A stretch of 34,517 nt of DNA from Clostridiaceae bacterium AF10-41 (GTDB lineage: Bacteria > Bacillota > Clostridia > Clostridiales > Clostridiaceae), in the NCBI GenBank assembly GCA_027686065.1, contig JAQCTH010000041.1:1-34517 (forward strand), in the 5' to 3' direction. Positions 1-8,214 of this stretch are shown here, in pieces (the stretch's first letter is position 1; every line of letters starts with the position of its first letter). Under the pieces are notes generated by a model that was not told the origin of the DNA, did not search any database, and was given only the letters and a program-made list of their open reading frames with translations. The translations under genes and the position numbers were made by a program.

Positions 1-526
1 TTAATAGCGAATAATCCAAAGTAAAATCATTGTCTATATCTATTTTTTGAATATCACTTCTATTTATATGATATATATCTTTATCATTCATAACTAATTT
101 GAGAGTTGGTATTTCATATATATTTTCAAACCCAAATTTTTTAACTAATTTATGATGAGCTATTTCACTAGGAAATCCTAATATAAAATCATAATTTTTT
201 CTTTTTAACTCTTCATAGACTTTTATTCCCAATTTAGTAGATAATCCATTATTTCTAAACTCTGGTTTAATAAGTAAAGGCATAGATATTCCTGATTTTA
301 TAATTTCATTATTTATAACTATACTTATAGGTACAACTGAATAACCACCAATAATTTTGTCATTTTCTACTGCTAAGCAAAAAATTAAATCATCTATAGG
401 ATTATTTAAATATATCCATGAAAAATATTCTGCACTTACTTCTTTGTTAAAACAGACTTTATATAAGTCTTTTAATTCTTCTACTATTTCATTAAAATTT
501 TTCTTATCTATAAACTCTACTTTCAT
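1..526 (-). CDS. GNAT family N-acetyltransferase, C-terminus cut by window edge
   Basis: The frame opens with ATG at 526, preceded by an AGGTGA ribosome binding site, and runs without a stop to base 1, so about 175 residues are visible and the C-terminus is missing. Around residues 80-135 it reads PLLIKPEFRNNGLSTKLG and then FPSEIAHHKLVKKFGFENIYE. This is the GNAT pattern: an acetyl-CoA-binding loop (normally Q/RxxGxG/A, here RNNGLS) followed by a helix and a 'K.GF' motif. The N-terminal CFNKEVSAEYFSWIYLNNP segment resembles the longer GNAT subgroup in which a tryptophan and NP motif precede the core. The substrate cannot be read from the sequence. It lies downstream of the ABC operon in the same direction, with about 96 bases between, so it is probably a separate unit. 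Family is fairly sure; function is open. Confidence 0.8.
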   Translation of the reverse strand, partial: MKVEFIDKKNFNEIVEELKDLYKVCFNKEVSAEYFSWIYLNNPIDDLIFCLAVENDKIIGGYSVVPISIVINNEIIKSGISMPLLIKPEFRNNGLSTKLGIKVYEELKRKNYDFILGFPSEIAHHKLVKKFGFENIYEIPTLKLVMNDKDIYHINRSDIQKIDIDNDFTLDYSLL

Positions 527-622
527 TATTTCACCTGCTAAATTTTCTCTTAATAAAATATATGAGTTGAAAATTAGTTAGGTTCTATTAAAAATCTAAT
601 ATATGAAATTTTTCTTATTTTA

Positions 623-1249
623 TTAAATATCCTTTTTATCATATATATTTGAAGTAATAAAATATGATGCTAAAATTAATGTAAATATACAAAGAACAAC
701 TAATACCTTTACTATTAATATTCCAAAATTTATATTAGGTAAATATTTCATTAATTCCGTTGAAAATACCATTGGAAAAACTGCTAAAAATACAATTGCT
801 ATCCTGCCCTTCTCAAATCCTAGTATTAATTCCAATGGAATTAATATAGCCATCATAAAAACACCTATAGCTATCATTGTATAAATCAATGACCTTAATG
901 AACCAATTTCATTTATTGTAACTATATCTAAAGAAATTAATGTCGTGTATAGAATTGATGATATTATAGCGGCTATAATTGTATTAATAGCTACAAATAT
1001 ATATCTTGATAATATATATTCCTTAGTCTTTATTGGTAAAGAATATATTAAATAGTTCACTTTACTTTTTTCCTCATAAAATGAAGTACTATAACATGTA
1101 GCCATTATAAAAAGTGCCCCACTAAAAGTTATCATTTGAGGATTTACAGCACCTAAAAATATTCCCATAAAAATTATTAAAGCCATATATTTCTTTAATG
1201 CCAATACTGTTTGAAACTGTAAAAATAATAAATTTAATATTCTTCTCAT
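623..1249 (-). CDS. ABC-2 type transporter permease, ABC2_membrane_5-like
   Basis: A 208-residue membrane protein with about six hydrophobic segments (near residues 18-35, 38-52, 86-107, 118-142, 147-165 and 176-198). It has a charged loop with 'YEEKSKVNYLIYSLPIKTKEYILSRY' character between segments 2 and 3. That loop, with its 'SLPI.K.EY..SRY' pattern, is typical of small ABC-2 permeases that partner with YtrB/BcrA-like ATPases. It starts one base after the ATPase stop, so the two are surely co-translated and form one exporter. The substrate is not evident; families with a GntR/YtrA-type regulator often respond to cell-envelope antibiotics, which is only a hint. It is the last gene of the three-gene operon. 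No clear terminator is visible after it. Confidence 0.85.
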   Translation of the reverse strand: MRRILNLLFLQFQTVLALKKYMALIIFMGIFLGAVNPQMITFSGALFIMATCYSTSFYEEKSKVNYLIYSLPIKTKEYILSRYIFVAINTIIAAIISSILYTTLISLDIVTINEIGSLRSLIYTMIAIGVFMMAILIPLELILGFEKGRIAIVFLAVFPMVFSTELMKYLPNINFGILIVKVLVVLCIFTLILASYFITSNIYDKKDI

Positions 1250-1250
1250 T

Positions 1251-2105
1251 TTAATTCCTCCTAGTATAATAAAGCATAATATCTTCTAAAGTTGGTTTTT
1301 CGTAAATAACCTCATTTCCAAATATCTCAAAAGCTTCTTTTTTATTTGATGTTAAACCTTCAAATCCAAACCCATTAGCTTTAATAGAAATAAGATATTT
1401 TCTTGTTTCATTATCTAAAAGTTCTTTCTTTCCTTTTATTATGGAGTGCTTTTCTAAAATTTCATCTTTTTCTCCATATAATATAACTTTTCCTTTGTAT
1501 ATAAATACAATATAATCTGCACATTTCTCTAAATCACTAGTTACATGGGTTGAATAAAATATTGTAAGATTCTCCTTCTCCATCTCTTCTTGTAATAACT
1601 CTAAAAATTCACTTCTTACAATTGGATCTAAACTAGCCGTAGGCTCATCCATCATTATAATTTTAGGTTTTATAGATAATGCCATTGCTAATTCAAATTG
1701 TTTCTTTTGTCCTTTAGATAGTTTTCCATAAACTAAAGTTTCGTTTATATTGAATTTATTGATTAATCTGTTATATAAATTTTCATCCCAATTAGTATAA
1801 AATTTAGATACAGAAGTCTTTATATTTCTTAATTTACTTTCTTCTAAAAACCCACATACATCACCAACGAAACCTATTGATTCTTTTAATTTAGGATTAT
1901 CAGAAATATTTTCTCCTAAAACTAATATTTCTCCTTCATCATATTTAATCATATTCATTATAGCTTTTATAGTAGTCGTCTTACCTGAACCATTTGGACC
2001 AATAAAGCCTGTTATAAAACCTTCTCTTACTTTTAACTCTTCTATATTCAATTTGAAATTCTTATATTCTTTTTTTAAATTTTTAATTTCAATTGCTTCC
2101 ACCAT
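1251..2105 (-). CDS. ABC transporter ATP-binding protein of a GntR-linked exporter
   Basis: A 284-residue ATPase. Walker A is GPNGSGKTT at 36-44, the signature is LSKGQ at 129-133, Walker B IIMMDEP lies near 149-155 with D153 and E154, and the switch histidine is H187 in STHVT. These are the parts of an active ABC ATPase. After residue 210 there is a C-terminal extension of about 75 residues, seen in BcrA/YtrB-type ATPases. Its ATG overlaps the stop of the regulator by one base (TAATG), showing translational coupling, and the permease follows immediately. It should energise the permease at 623-1249, probably as an export system under control of the regulator at 2105-2479. Confidence 0.92.
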   Translation of the reverse strand: MVEAIEIKNLKKEYKNFKLNIEELKVREGFITGFIGPNGSGKTTTIKAIMNMIKYDEGEILVLGENISDNPKLKESIGFVGDVCGFLEESKLRNIKTSVSKFYTNWDENLYNRLINKFNINETLVYGKLSKGQKKQFELAMALSIKPKIIMMDEPTASLDPIVRSEFLELLQEEMEKENLTIFYSTHVTSDLEKCADYIVFIYKGKVILYGEKDEILEKHSIIKGKKELLDNETRKYLISIKANGFGFEGLTSNKKEAFEIFGNEVIYEKPTLEDIMLYYTRRN

Positions 2106-2479
2106 TATACCTCCTCATATAAATTCTTAAATATCTCTAATGCTTCTTCTAATGTTAATCCAATAGCTTTTGCAGAAATTATTGCTTCTTCTAATTTGTT
2201 CTCAATTTCAAACATAGCTACTTCTTTAAGTCGTTCATTATTTGCCTCTGCTACAAAAGTACCTTTTCCTACAGCAGTTTTAATAAATCCTTCTTTTTCA
2301 AGTTCTTCATAAGCTCTCTTAGTAGTGATTATACTTACTTTTAATTCCTTAGCTAATGTTCGTATTGAAGGTAGTGCTTCTCCAGGCTTTAAAGTTAAGT
2401 TAATAATTTGGGTCTTTATCTGGCTTTCAATTTGTTCATATAAAGGAACTTGTGAGGAATTGCTAATTAATATATTCAA
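2105..2479 (-). CDS. GntR family regulator, YtrA subfamily
   Basis: I place the start at TTG 2479, because GGAGGTG sits 4 bases upstream of it. The open frame continues 40 codons further up, but that part runs through the promoter and operator and so is not coding. The 124-residue product has an N-terminal winged helix typical of GntR: VPLYEQIESQIK, then LKPGEALPSIRTLAKEL and the recognition region VSIITTKRAYEELEKEGFI, ending in a GKGTFVA wing. The short C-terminal part of about 50 residues is the size seen in the YtrA subfamily, which has a small dimerisation module instead of a large ligand domain. It leads the ABC operon and very likely represses it. The effector is unknown. Confidence 0.88.
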   Translation of the reverse strand: MNILISNSSQVPLYEQIESQIKTQIINLTLKPGEALPSIRTLAKELKVSIITTKRAYEELEKEGFIKTAVGKGTFVAEANNERLKEVAMFEIENKLEEAIISAKAIGLTLEEALEIFKNLYEEV

Positions 2480-2503
2480 ATTCTCACCTCCAAGTGTGTA
2501 TGT

Positions 2504-2556
2504 AGTGTATATATTATCTATATACATATAATAACTTATATACACTTTGATGTCAA
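2504..2556 (-). promoter_or_regulatory. Promoter and YtrA-like operator of the GntR-ABC operon
   Basis: On the minus strand there is a -35 TTGACA (2551-2556), a 17-base spacer and a -10 TATTAT (2528-2533). Overlapping it is an inverted repeat with perfect 10-base arms, AGTGTATATA at 2504-2513 and TATATACACT at 2537-2546. Inside it, AGTGTA (2504-2509) followed by 13 bases and TACATA (2523-2528) is close to the AGTGTA-N13-TACACT operator reported for Bacillus YtrA. The arrangement fits autorepression. Confidence 0.75.
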
Positions 2557-2570
2557 TATCTTCTAAAAAC

Positions 2571-2610
2571 TTAAAATAAAAAACTGATTTGCCAAGCAAA
2601 TCAGTTTTTT
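2571..2610 (-). terminator. Rho-independent terminator after aspS
   Basis: An 11-base perfect stem (2581-2591 with 2597-2607) closes a 5-base loop. On the minus strand it is followed by TTTATTTT. It ends the apt-rel-hisS-aspS block just before the GntR operon promoter. T residues on the other side could make it work in both directions. Confidence 0.88.
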
Positions 2611-2637
2611 GTTCTTCTATATTATTATAATTTTTAA

Positions 2638-4422
2638 TTACTTTTCTTTTACATTTATTGAAATACCTAACTCTTGTAATTGTTTTTCATCTGCTATGTT
2701 AGGTGCTTCACTTAAATAACAATAAGCGTTTTGATTTTTAGGGAATGCAATAACATCCTTTATATTTTCCGTTCCAGCTAAGAACATTACCATTCTATCA
2801 AGCCCAAAAGCTAAACCTCCATGTGGTGGTGGTCCAAATTTAAATGCATCTATTAAGAAACCAAATCTTTCTTGCGCTGATTCTTCTGTAAATCCTAATG
2901 CTTTAAACATTCTTTGTTGAAGATTCGAATCATGTATTCTTATAGATCCGCCACCTAATTCTTCACCATTTAAGACTAAATCATATGCCTTTGATCTTAC
3001 TTCTCCTGGATTTGTTTCTAACATATCTAAATCCTCATCCATAGGTGATGTAAATGGATGATGTGCCGCATGATATCTTCCTTCTTCTTCATCATATTCA
3101 AATAATGGGAATTCTGTAATCCAAGTAAAATTAAATTCATTTTTGTCTTTTATTAAGTCAAATTGTTTAGCAAGCTCTAATCTTAGTGCTCCTAAGCTTT
3201 GGAATACTACTGAATTCTTATCAGCAACTATAAATATAGCATCTCCAACTTCTGCTCCCATAGTTTTAACTATTGAGTTTGTAACATCGTCAGTTAAGAA
3301 CTTAGCAATAGAAGACTTAACTCCATCTTCTTTTAATTGAATCCATGCAAGACCTTTAGCCTTATATGTCTTAACAAATTCACCTAATTTGTCTATTGGC
3401 TTTCTTCCAAGATCTGCTCCACATTTTAAGCAAAGAGCTCTTACTGAACCACCAGCTTCTATTGCTGATTTAAATACTACAAAATCCATATCCTTAACGT
3501 CTTCTGTAATATTAGTTATTTCCATTTCAAATCTTAAATCTGGTTTATCTGAACCGTATTTTTCCATAGCATCTTTAAATGTCATTCTCTTTATTGGTAA
3601 TTTAACATCTACTCCTGCTACTTCTTTAAATACATGAGCTATTAAACCTTCATTCATTTTAATAACATCTTCTTGTTCAACAAAACTCATTTCTAAATCT
3701 ATTTGAGTAAATTCTGGTTGTCTATTTGCTCTTAAATCTTCATCTCTAAAACATTTTACGATTTGATAATATCTATCAAATCCTGATACCATTAATAATT
3801 GTTTGAAAATTTGTGGTGATTGTGGAAGCGCATAGAACATTCCAGGATAGTTTCTAGAAGGTACAAGATAATCTCTAGCTCCTTCTGGAGTACTCTTAGT
3901 AAGCATTGGAGTTTCTACTTCTAAAAAGTTATTATCGTCTAGATAATCACGAACTGATTTAGAAATTCTATTTCTAATCATGAATATTCTTTGCATATCT
4001 GGTCTTCTAAGATCTAAATATCTATATTTTAATCTTATACTTTCAGCAGCATCTAATCCTTCCTTTATATATATTGGAGGTGTATCTGATTCTGAAAGAA
4101 TTTTTAAACTTTCACACTTAAGCTCTACTAATCCTGTTGGCATATTATGATTAGGAGCTTCTCTTAAAACTACTTCACCAGTAACTGCTATACAATATTC
4201 AGGTCTAACATCTTTAGCTTTTTCAAAAGCCTCAGCATTTATTGCTTCCCCAAATACTATTTGCATTATTCCTGTTCTATCTCTAAGGTCGATAAATTGT
4301 AAACCTCCTAATTTTCTATTTCTTTGCACCCAACCCATTAATGTGATTTTTTGTGATACGTTATTTTCTCTAACTTCTCCACACATTAAGGTTCTTCTTA
4401 AGCCACCTAAAGCTTCACCCAT
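2638..4422 (-). CDS. aspS: Aspartate--tRNA ligase (AspRS), bacterial type
   Basis: Charges tRNA-Asp with aspartate in the cytoplasm. The 594-residue length is the usual one for the bacterial type. It has an N-terminal OB-fold anticodon-binding domain (GWVQRNRKLGGLQFIDLRDR near 30-50). Class II motif 2 is FRDEDLRANRQPEFTQIDLE, and the bacterial insertion domain (GAD) lies roughly at 290-420. Class II motif 3 is GLAFGLDRMVMFLAG near 550. RBS GGAGG lies 8 bases before the ATG. It follows hisS by 16 bases, a pairing standard in Firmicutes. No T-box leader is present, so expression depends on the upstream operon. Whether it also charges tRNA-Asn cannot be told here. Confidence 0.97.
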   Translation of the reverse strand: MGEALGGLRRTLMCGEVRENNVSQKITLMGWVQRNRKLGGLQFIDLRDRTGIMQIVFGEAINAEAFEKAKDVRPEYCIAVTGEVVLREAPNHNMPTGLVELKCESLKILSESDTPPIYIKEGLDAAESIRLKYRYLDLRRPDMQRIFMIRNRISKSVRDYLDDNNFLEVETPMLTKSTPEGARDYLVPSRNYPGMFYALPQSPQIFKQLLMVSGFDRYYQIVKCFRDEDLRANRQPEFTQIDLEMSFVEQEDVIKMNEGLIAHVFKEVAGVDVKLPIKRMTFKDAMEKYGSDKPDLRFEMEITNITEDVKDMDFVVFKSAIEAGGSVRALCLKCGADLGRKPIDKLGEFVKTYKAKGLAWIQLKEDGVKSSIAKFLTDDVTNSIVKTMGAEVGDAIFIVADKNSVVFQSLGALRLELAKQFDLIKDKNEFNFTWITEFPLFEYDEEEGRYHAAHHPFTSPMDEDLDMLETNPGEVRSKAYDLVLNGEELGGGSIRIHDSNLQQRMFKALGFTEESAQERFGFLIDAFKFGPPPHGGLAFGLDRMVMFLAGTENIKDVIAFPKNQNAYCYLSEAPNIADEKQLQELGISINVKEK

Positions 4423-4438
4423 CTTTTCTTCCTCCTAA

Positions 4439-5686
4439 CTATTTTATAAGCTTTGCTATTTCTTCTATATTATCTAAACTTACTTCAAATTGCTCACCAT
4501 CACTCATTCTCTTAAGCTTTAATGTCTTATTTTGAAGTTCGTCATCACCTAGAATTGTAGTATATGCAGAGCCAATTTTATTTGCATATTTCATTTCTGC
4601 TTTAATACTTCTTCCCATATGATTTATTTCTGTCTTTATACCAACTGCTCTAAGCTTATTAGCTAATACAAAAGCACTTGTCTTAGCCGTTTCCCCTCTA
4701 GCGCCAATATAAAGGTCAACTAATCCTTCATTTGGAATTTCTATACCTTCTTTTTCTAAAGTCATTATAAGTCTTTCTAATCCTAAGCCAAACCCTACAG
4801 CTGGCATTTCTGGTCCACCGATTTCTTCTATAAGCTTATCGTATCTTCCTCCACCACAAACTGTAAAATCATCATTTAGTATTTCAAAAATAGTCTTTGT
4901 ATAATAATCTAATCCTCTAACAATACCTGGATCTATTTTATATTGTATTTCTAAAGCATCTAAATAATTTTTAACCTCAGTAAAATGAGAGTCACATTCT
5001 TCACATATATAATCTAATATAATTGGAGCATGCTTCGTTATTTCATTACAACTTTTTTCTTTACAATCAAGAATTCTCATTGGATTTTTTTCAAATCTTG
5101 TTTTACAGATTCCACAAAGATTATTATAATTTTCTTCAAGATATTTTTTTAGTGCTTCATTATATTTAGGTCTACATTTAGGACACCCAAGATTATTTAT
5201 GTTTAAACTTAAACTTTTAAGTCCTAATTTCCTTAATGATTCCATAGCTAATGAAATTACCTCAGCATCAATTGATGCTTCTTTTGAACCAAAAACTTCA
5301 GCTCCATATTGATGAAATTGTCTAAGTCTTCCTTTTTGAACATTTTCATATCTAAAACAAGGTATTATGTAATATAACTTTGTTGGCTGTGCTTCATTAA
5401 ATAATCTATTTTCTATAAAAGCTCTTACTGTCGGTGCTGTACCTTCTGGTTTCAATGTAATACTTCTATCACCTTTATCATTGAAAGTGTACATTTCTTT
5501 TTGCACTATATCAGTTGTTTCCCCAACACCTCTTAAAAATAATTCTGTATGTTCAAATATTGGAGTTCTTACTTCTCTTACTCCATATGCTTTTGAAACA
5601 TTTCTTAAAACTCCCTCTACATAATGCCATTTATATGCATCTTGTGGTAGCATATCCTTAGTACCCTTAGGTGCTTGGATTTCCAT
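4439..5686 (-). CDS. hisS: Histidine--tRNA ligase (HisRS)
   Basis: Charges tRNA-His with histidine. The 415-residue protein is of normal length. It starts with the class II opening [11 protein letters not shown]. Motif 2 is [20 protein letters not shown] near 110-130. The HisRS signature [15 protein letters not shown] lies near 255-270, and motif 3 is GGGRYDKL...[10 protein letters not shown] near 277-306. Four cysteine pairs in the insertion region around 165-240 (CPKC, CGIC, CKEKSC, CEEC) could bind zinc; this is seen in several clostridial HisRS. RBS AGGAGG precedes the ATG. It sits between hemZ and aspS with short gaps in one transcription unit. Confidence 0.97.
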   Translation of the reverse strand: MEIQAPKGTKDMLPQDAYKWHYVEGVLRNVSKAYGVREVRTPIFEHTELFLRGVGETTDIVQKEMYTFNDKGDRSITLKPEGTAPTVRAFIENRLFNEAQPTKLYYIIPCFRYENVQKGRLRQFHQYGAEVFGSKEASIDAEVISLAMESLRKLGLKSLSLNINNLGCPKCRPKYNEALKKYLEENYNNLCGICKTRFEKNPMRILDCKEKSCNEITKHAPIILDYICEECDSHFTEVKNYLDALEIQYKIDPGIVRGLDYYTKTIFEILNDDFTVCGGGRYDKLIEEIGGPEMPAVGFGLGLERLIMTLEKEGIEIPNEGLVDLYIGARGETAKTSAFVLANKLRAVGIKTEINHMGRSIKAEMKYANKIGSAYTTILGDDELQNKTLKLKRMSDGEQFEVSLDNIEEIAKLIK

Positions 5687-5699
5687 AAAATATCTCCTC

Positions 5700-7124
5700 C
5701 TATTTAAGGTAAAGTGTATCTAAAAGTTTTATCTTTTCCTCTACCATTTCCTTAATTCTACTTGTATACTCTCTAATATCTTTAACATTTCCAAATCTTT
5801 CAATTCTATTTTCTTCTAGAAAAACCACTTTTGATACGGCATCTGCTCCTAAAGCAATTATTGTTTGCTTATCTTCTATCATTTGTATGTTATATAAGCA
5901 TTCTTTACCTTCTTTAGAATAGCCTAAATTCTCCATATTGCCAACCATATTTTTTTGTCTATACATATAATATGGATATATATTTAAATTTTTAGCTAAA
6001 CTTCTGCTTACTTCATACATTGATGAAAGTTCATTTTGCTTTTTTATTTGTATTCCTTTTTTTAAAATGAAATTTTCATAAAGAATTGAAGCTCTTTTTA
6101 AGGATAATCCATGGACAGTTAAGCTATCTGGCCTTAACTTTAAGATTTCATTTGCAGTATATTCTGCTTCTTTTATCCCTTCCCCCGGCAAGCCAATTAT
6201 CATATCCATATTTATATCATCAAATCCTAAATCTCTAGCTAATTTAAATTTATCTACAACTTCTTTTGATGTATGTCCTCTACCAATCATTTTTAATGTG
6301 TCATCATTCATTGTTTGAGGATTAATACTTATTCTAGTAGTGTTATATTTTTTCATAGTTTGAAGCTTTTCTAAAGTTATACTATCAGGTCTTCCACATT
6401 CTACAGTAAACTCAACTATGTCTTTATCTAATACAAAAGCATTATAAACCTCTCTCATAATATCTTCAAACTCTTCATTATTTACTGCTGTTGGAGTTCC
6501 TCCTCCAAAATATACACTTTCTATTTTTAAATTTCTCTCATTAACATATCTTCTCATCTCTCTTATTTCATATGTTAATGCTTCTAGATAAGGATTTACT
6601 AATTTTTTATTACCACCAATAGGGTTAGCTGTAAAGGAACAATAAAAACATCTCGTTGGACAAAATGCCATTCCTATATATATTGCAATATTTTTTTCAT
6701 TTTTATTTACACGTTCTTGTTCTTTTTTAGCTACTTTTATACAAAGCTTAGCTTTTTCTTCTGAAGCTAAATGTTTCTTTTCAAATATATCTATTATTTC
6801 CTTTTCAGTTTTCCCTTCTTCTAAATACTTTAATGCTATTTTAGAAGGCCTTATTCCTACAAGTATTCCCCATGGATAATAATCGCAAGTTATATCTTTT
6901 AATGCCGAAAATATTAATCTCTTTATATCTTCTTTTATATTTTCTGAAACTTTACATTCTCTATAAAATTCATTAAATAAAAATGATATTTTATCTTCTC
7001 CTATGTTTATTATATAATTACCATCTTCTTCAAATTTAATTTCATCAAGAGCATAATATATATTAAACATTTGATATACATCATATCTATATTTTGAATC
7101 ATTTAATTTAATTCTTATTTCCAT
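5700..7124 (-). CDS. hemZ: HemZ-type radical SAM protein (annotated coproporphyrinogen dehydrogenase)
   Basis: A 474-residue radical SAM enzyme. C155, C159 and C162 (CPTRCFYC) form the CxxxCxxC site for the 4Fe-4S cluster that cleaves S-adenosylmethionine. YFGGGTPT near 206-213 is the SAM-binding glycine motif. An N-terminal domain of about 145 residues, with [20 protein letters not shown], is the part that marks HemZ off from HemN. The family is named as an oxygen-independent coproporphyrinogen III oxidase, but many clostridia that carry it make no heme, so the true substrate is uncertain. It lies in the dtd-MBL-hemZ-hisS string; RBS GAGGAG overlaps the end of the preceding gene region. Confidence 0.88.
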   Translation of the reverse strand: MEIRIKLNDSKYRYDVYQMFNIYYALDEIKFEEDGNYIINIGEDKISFLFNEFYRECKVSENIKEDIKRLIFSALKDITCDYYPWGILVGIRPSKIALKYLEEGKTEKEIIDIFEKKHLASEEKAKLCIKVAKKEQERVNKNEKNIAIYIGMAFCPTRCFYCSFTANPIGGNKKLVNPYLEALTYEIREMRRYVNERNLKIESVYFGGGTPTAVNNEEFEDIMREVYNAFVLDKDIVEFTVECGRPDSITLEKLQTMKKYNTTRISINPQTMNDDTLKMIGRGHTSKEVVDKFKLARDLGFDDINMDMIIGLPGEGIKEAEYTANEILKLRPDSLTVHGLSLKRASILYENFILKKGIQIKKQNELSSMYEVSRSLAKNLNIYPYYMYRQKNMVGNMENLGYSKEGKECLYNIQMIEDKQTIIALGADAVSKVVFLEENRIERFGNVKDIREYTSRIKEMVEEKIKLLDTLYLK

Positions 7125-7135
7125 TTACTCTCCTC

Positions 7136-7738
7136 TTATGCTAAGAAGGGATTTCTCATCCTTTCAAATATAATAGTAGACTTTGGTCCGTGTCCCGGAT
7201 AAACTTCTACATCCTTATCAAGTATCATAAGCTTAGTTTCTATACTTTCTATAAGCTCATTATAACTACCACCTAAGAAATCTGTTCTACCTATTGAACC
7301 ATTAAATAAAGTGTCTCCAGTAAATACCTTATCCTCTACTAAGTAACAAGTTCCACCTTTTGTGTGTCCTGGCGTAAATAATGCTTTAAATGTTAATTCT
7401 CCAACTTTTATTTCATCGCCTTCATTTATATATTTATATATCTTTGGCAACCTACCAAAGATGCCTGAAGAATCCATCTCCATATACTCTTCTTCAGCTT
7501 TATTTAAATATACATCTACATTATATTTATCCTTTAATTCTTCTACAGCTCCATTGTGATCAAAATGACAATGAGTTAAAAGAATAACTCCTATTTCAAC
7601 TCCTAAAGTTTCAATTTCTTTAATTAAATAACTTGCTTGTGCACCTGGATCTATTACAGAAGCTTTATTTGTTTTTTCATCTATAACTAAATAACAATTT
7701 GTTTGCAATGATCCAAGTGGATATGTTTTTACTATCAT
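7136..7738 (-). CDS. MBL-fold metallohydrolase, glyoxalase II-like
   Basis: A 200-residue metallo-beta-lactamase-fold hydrolase. The metal site THCHFDH lies at 55-61 (H56, H58, D60, H61). Further ligands are in FTPGHTKGGTC near 127, FTGDTLF near 140 and YPGHGPKS near 184. The short form without the C-terminal substrate-binding domain of true glyoxalase II is the YcbL/YqgX type; these hydrolyse thioesters such as S-lactoylglutathione in vitro, and the natural substrate in glutathione-less clostridia is unknown. It lies 14 bases after dtd and 11 before hemZ, so all three are co-transcribed. Confidence 0.92.
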   Translation of the reverse strand: MIVKTYPLGSLQTNCYLVIDEKTNKASVIDPGAQASYLIKEIETLGVEIGVILLTHCHFDHNGAVEELKDKYNVDVYLNKAEEEYMEMDSSGIFGRLPKIYKYINEGDEIKVGELTFKALFTPGHTKGGTCYLVEDKVFTGDTLFNGSIGRTDFLGGSYNELIESIETKLMILDKDVEVYPGHGPKSTIIFERMRNPFLA

Positions 7739-7752
7739 AGTTATCCTCCTTT

Positions 7753-8202
7753 TTAAAAGTTCTTCTTACTATCTAACATCAAGGTCACGGGCCCATCATT
7801 TTGAATATCTACTTTCATATGGGCACCAAATTCACCAGTTTCAACTTTCAAATTTGATTCCATTAATAATTCAACAAACCTTCCGTATAAAACTTTTGCT
7901 TTTTCTCCACCTTCTGCTTCCATGAAATTTGGCCTTCTACCTTTTCTGCAATCTCCATAAAGAGTAAATTGAGAAATTACTAAAATTTCACCTTTTATGT
8001 CTAAAAGTGATAAGTTCATTTTATCAGCTTCATCTTCAAATATTCTTAGGTTAATTACTTTTTCTCTAATATATACTAAATCCTCTTCAGTATCTTCCTT
8101 AGATATACCTATTAGTATATTAAGTCCCTTATTAATTGAACCAATTATTTCTTCATCAACTATAACCTTAGAGGATGTTACTCTCTGAACTACTGCTCTC
8201 AT
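7753..8202 (-). CDS. dtd: D-aminoacyl-tRNA deacylase (DTD)
   Basis: Removes D-amino acids (and misattached glycine) from tRNA, a proofreading step after aminoacylation. The 149-residue length is standard. Family marks are the start [13 protein letters not shown], the active-site strand [17 protein letters not shown] near 77-93, and the NDGPVTLML motif near 135-143 whose Gly-Pro forms the chirality-sensing pocket. It follows rel by 12 bases, the usual Firmicute order rel-dtd, which ties stringent control and translation quality control into one transcript. Confidence 0.96.
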   Translation of the reverse strand: MRAVVQRVTSSKVIVDEEIIGSINKGLNILIGISKEDTEEDLVYIREKVINLRIFEDEADKMNLSLLDIKGEILVISQFTLYGDCRKGRRPNFMEAEGGEKAKVLYGRFVELLMESNLKVETGEFGAHMKVDIQNDGPVTLMLDSKKNF

Positions 8203-8214
8203 ATAATCACCTCT

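Noticed and set aside
357..581. Open frame of 74 codons on the plus strand opposite the GNAT gene
   Set aside because: The GNAT reading on the other strand has conserved motifs and an RBS; this frame has neither.
2480..2599. Longer N-terminus for the GntR regulator
   Set aside because: The extra codons run through the -10/-35 boxes, the operator and part of the aspS terminator, and a strong RBS precedes the TTG at 2479.
5687..5699. T-box leaders before hisS or aspS
   Set aside because: The gaps before hisS and aspS are only 13-16 bases, with no room for a T-box.
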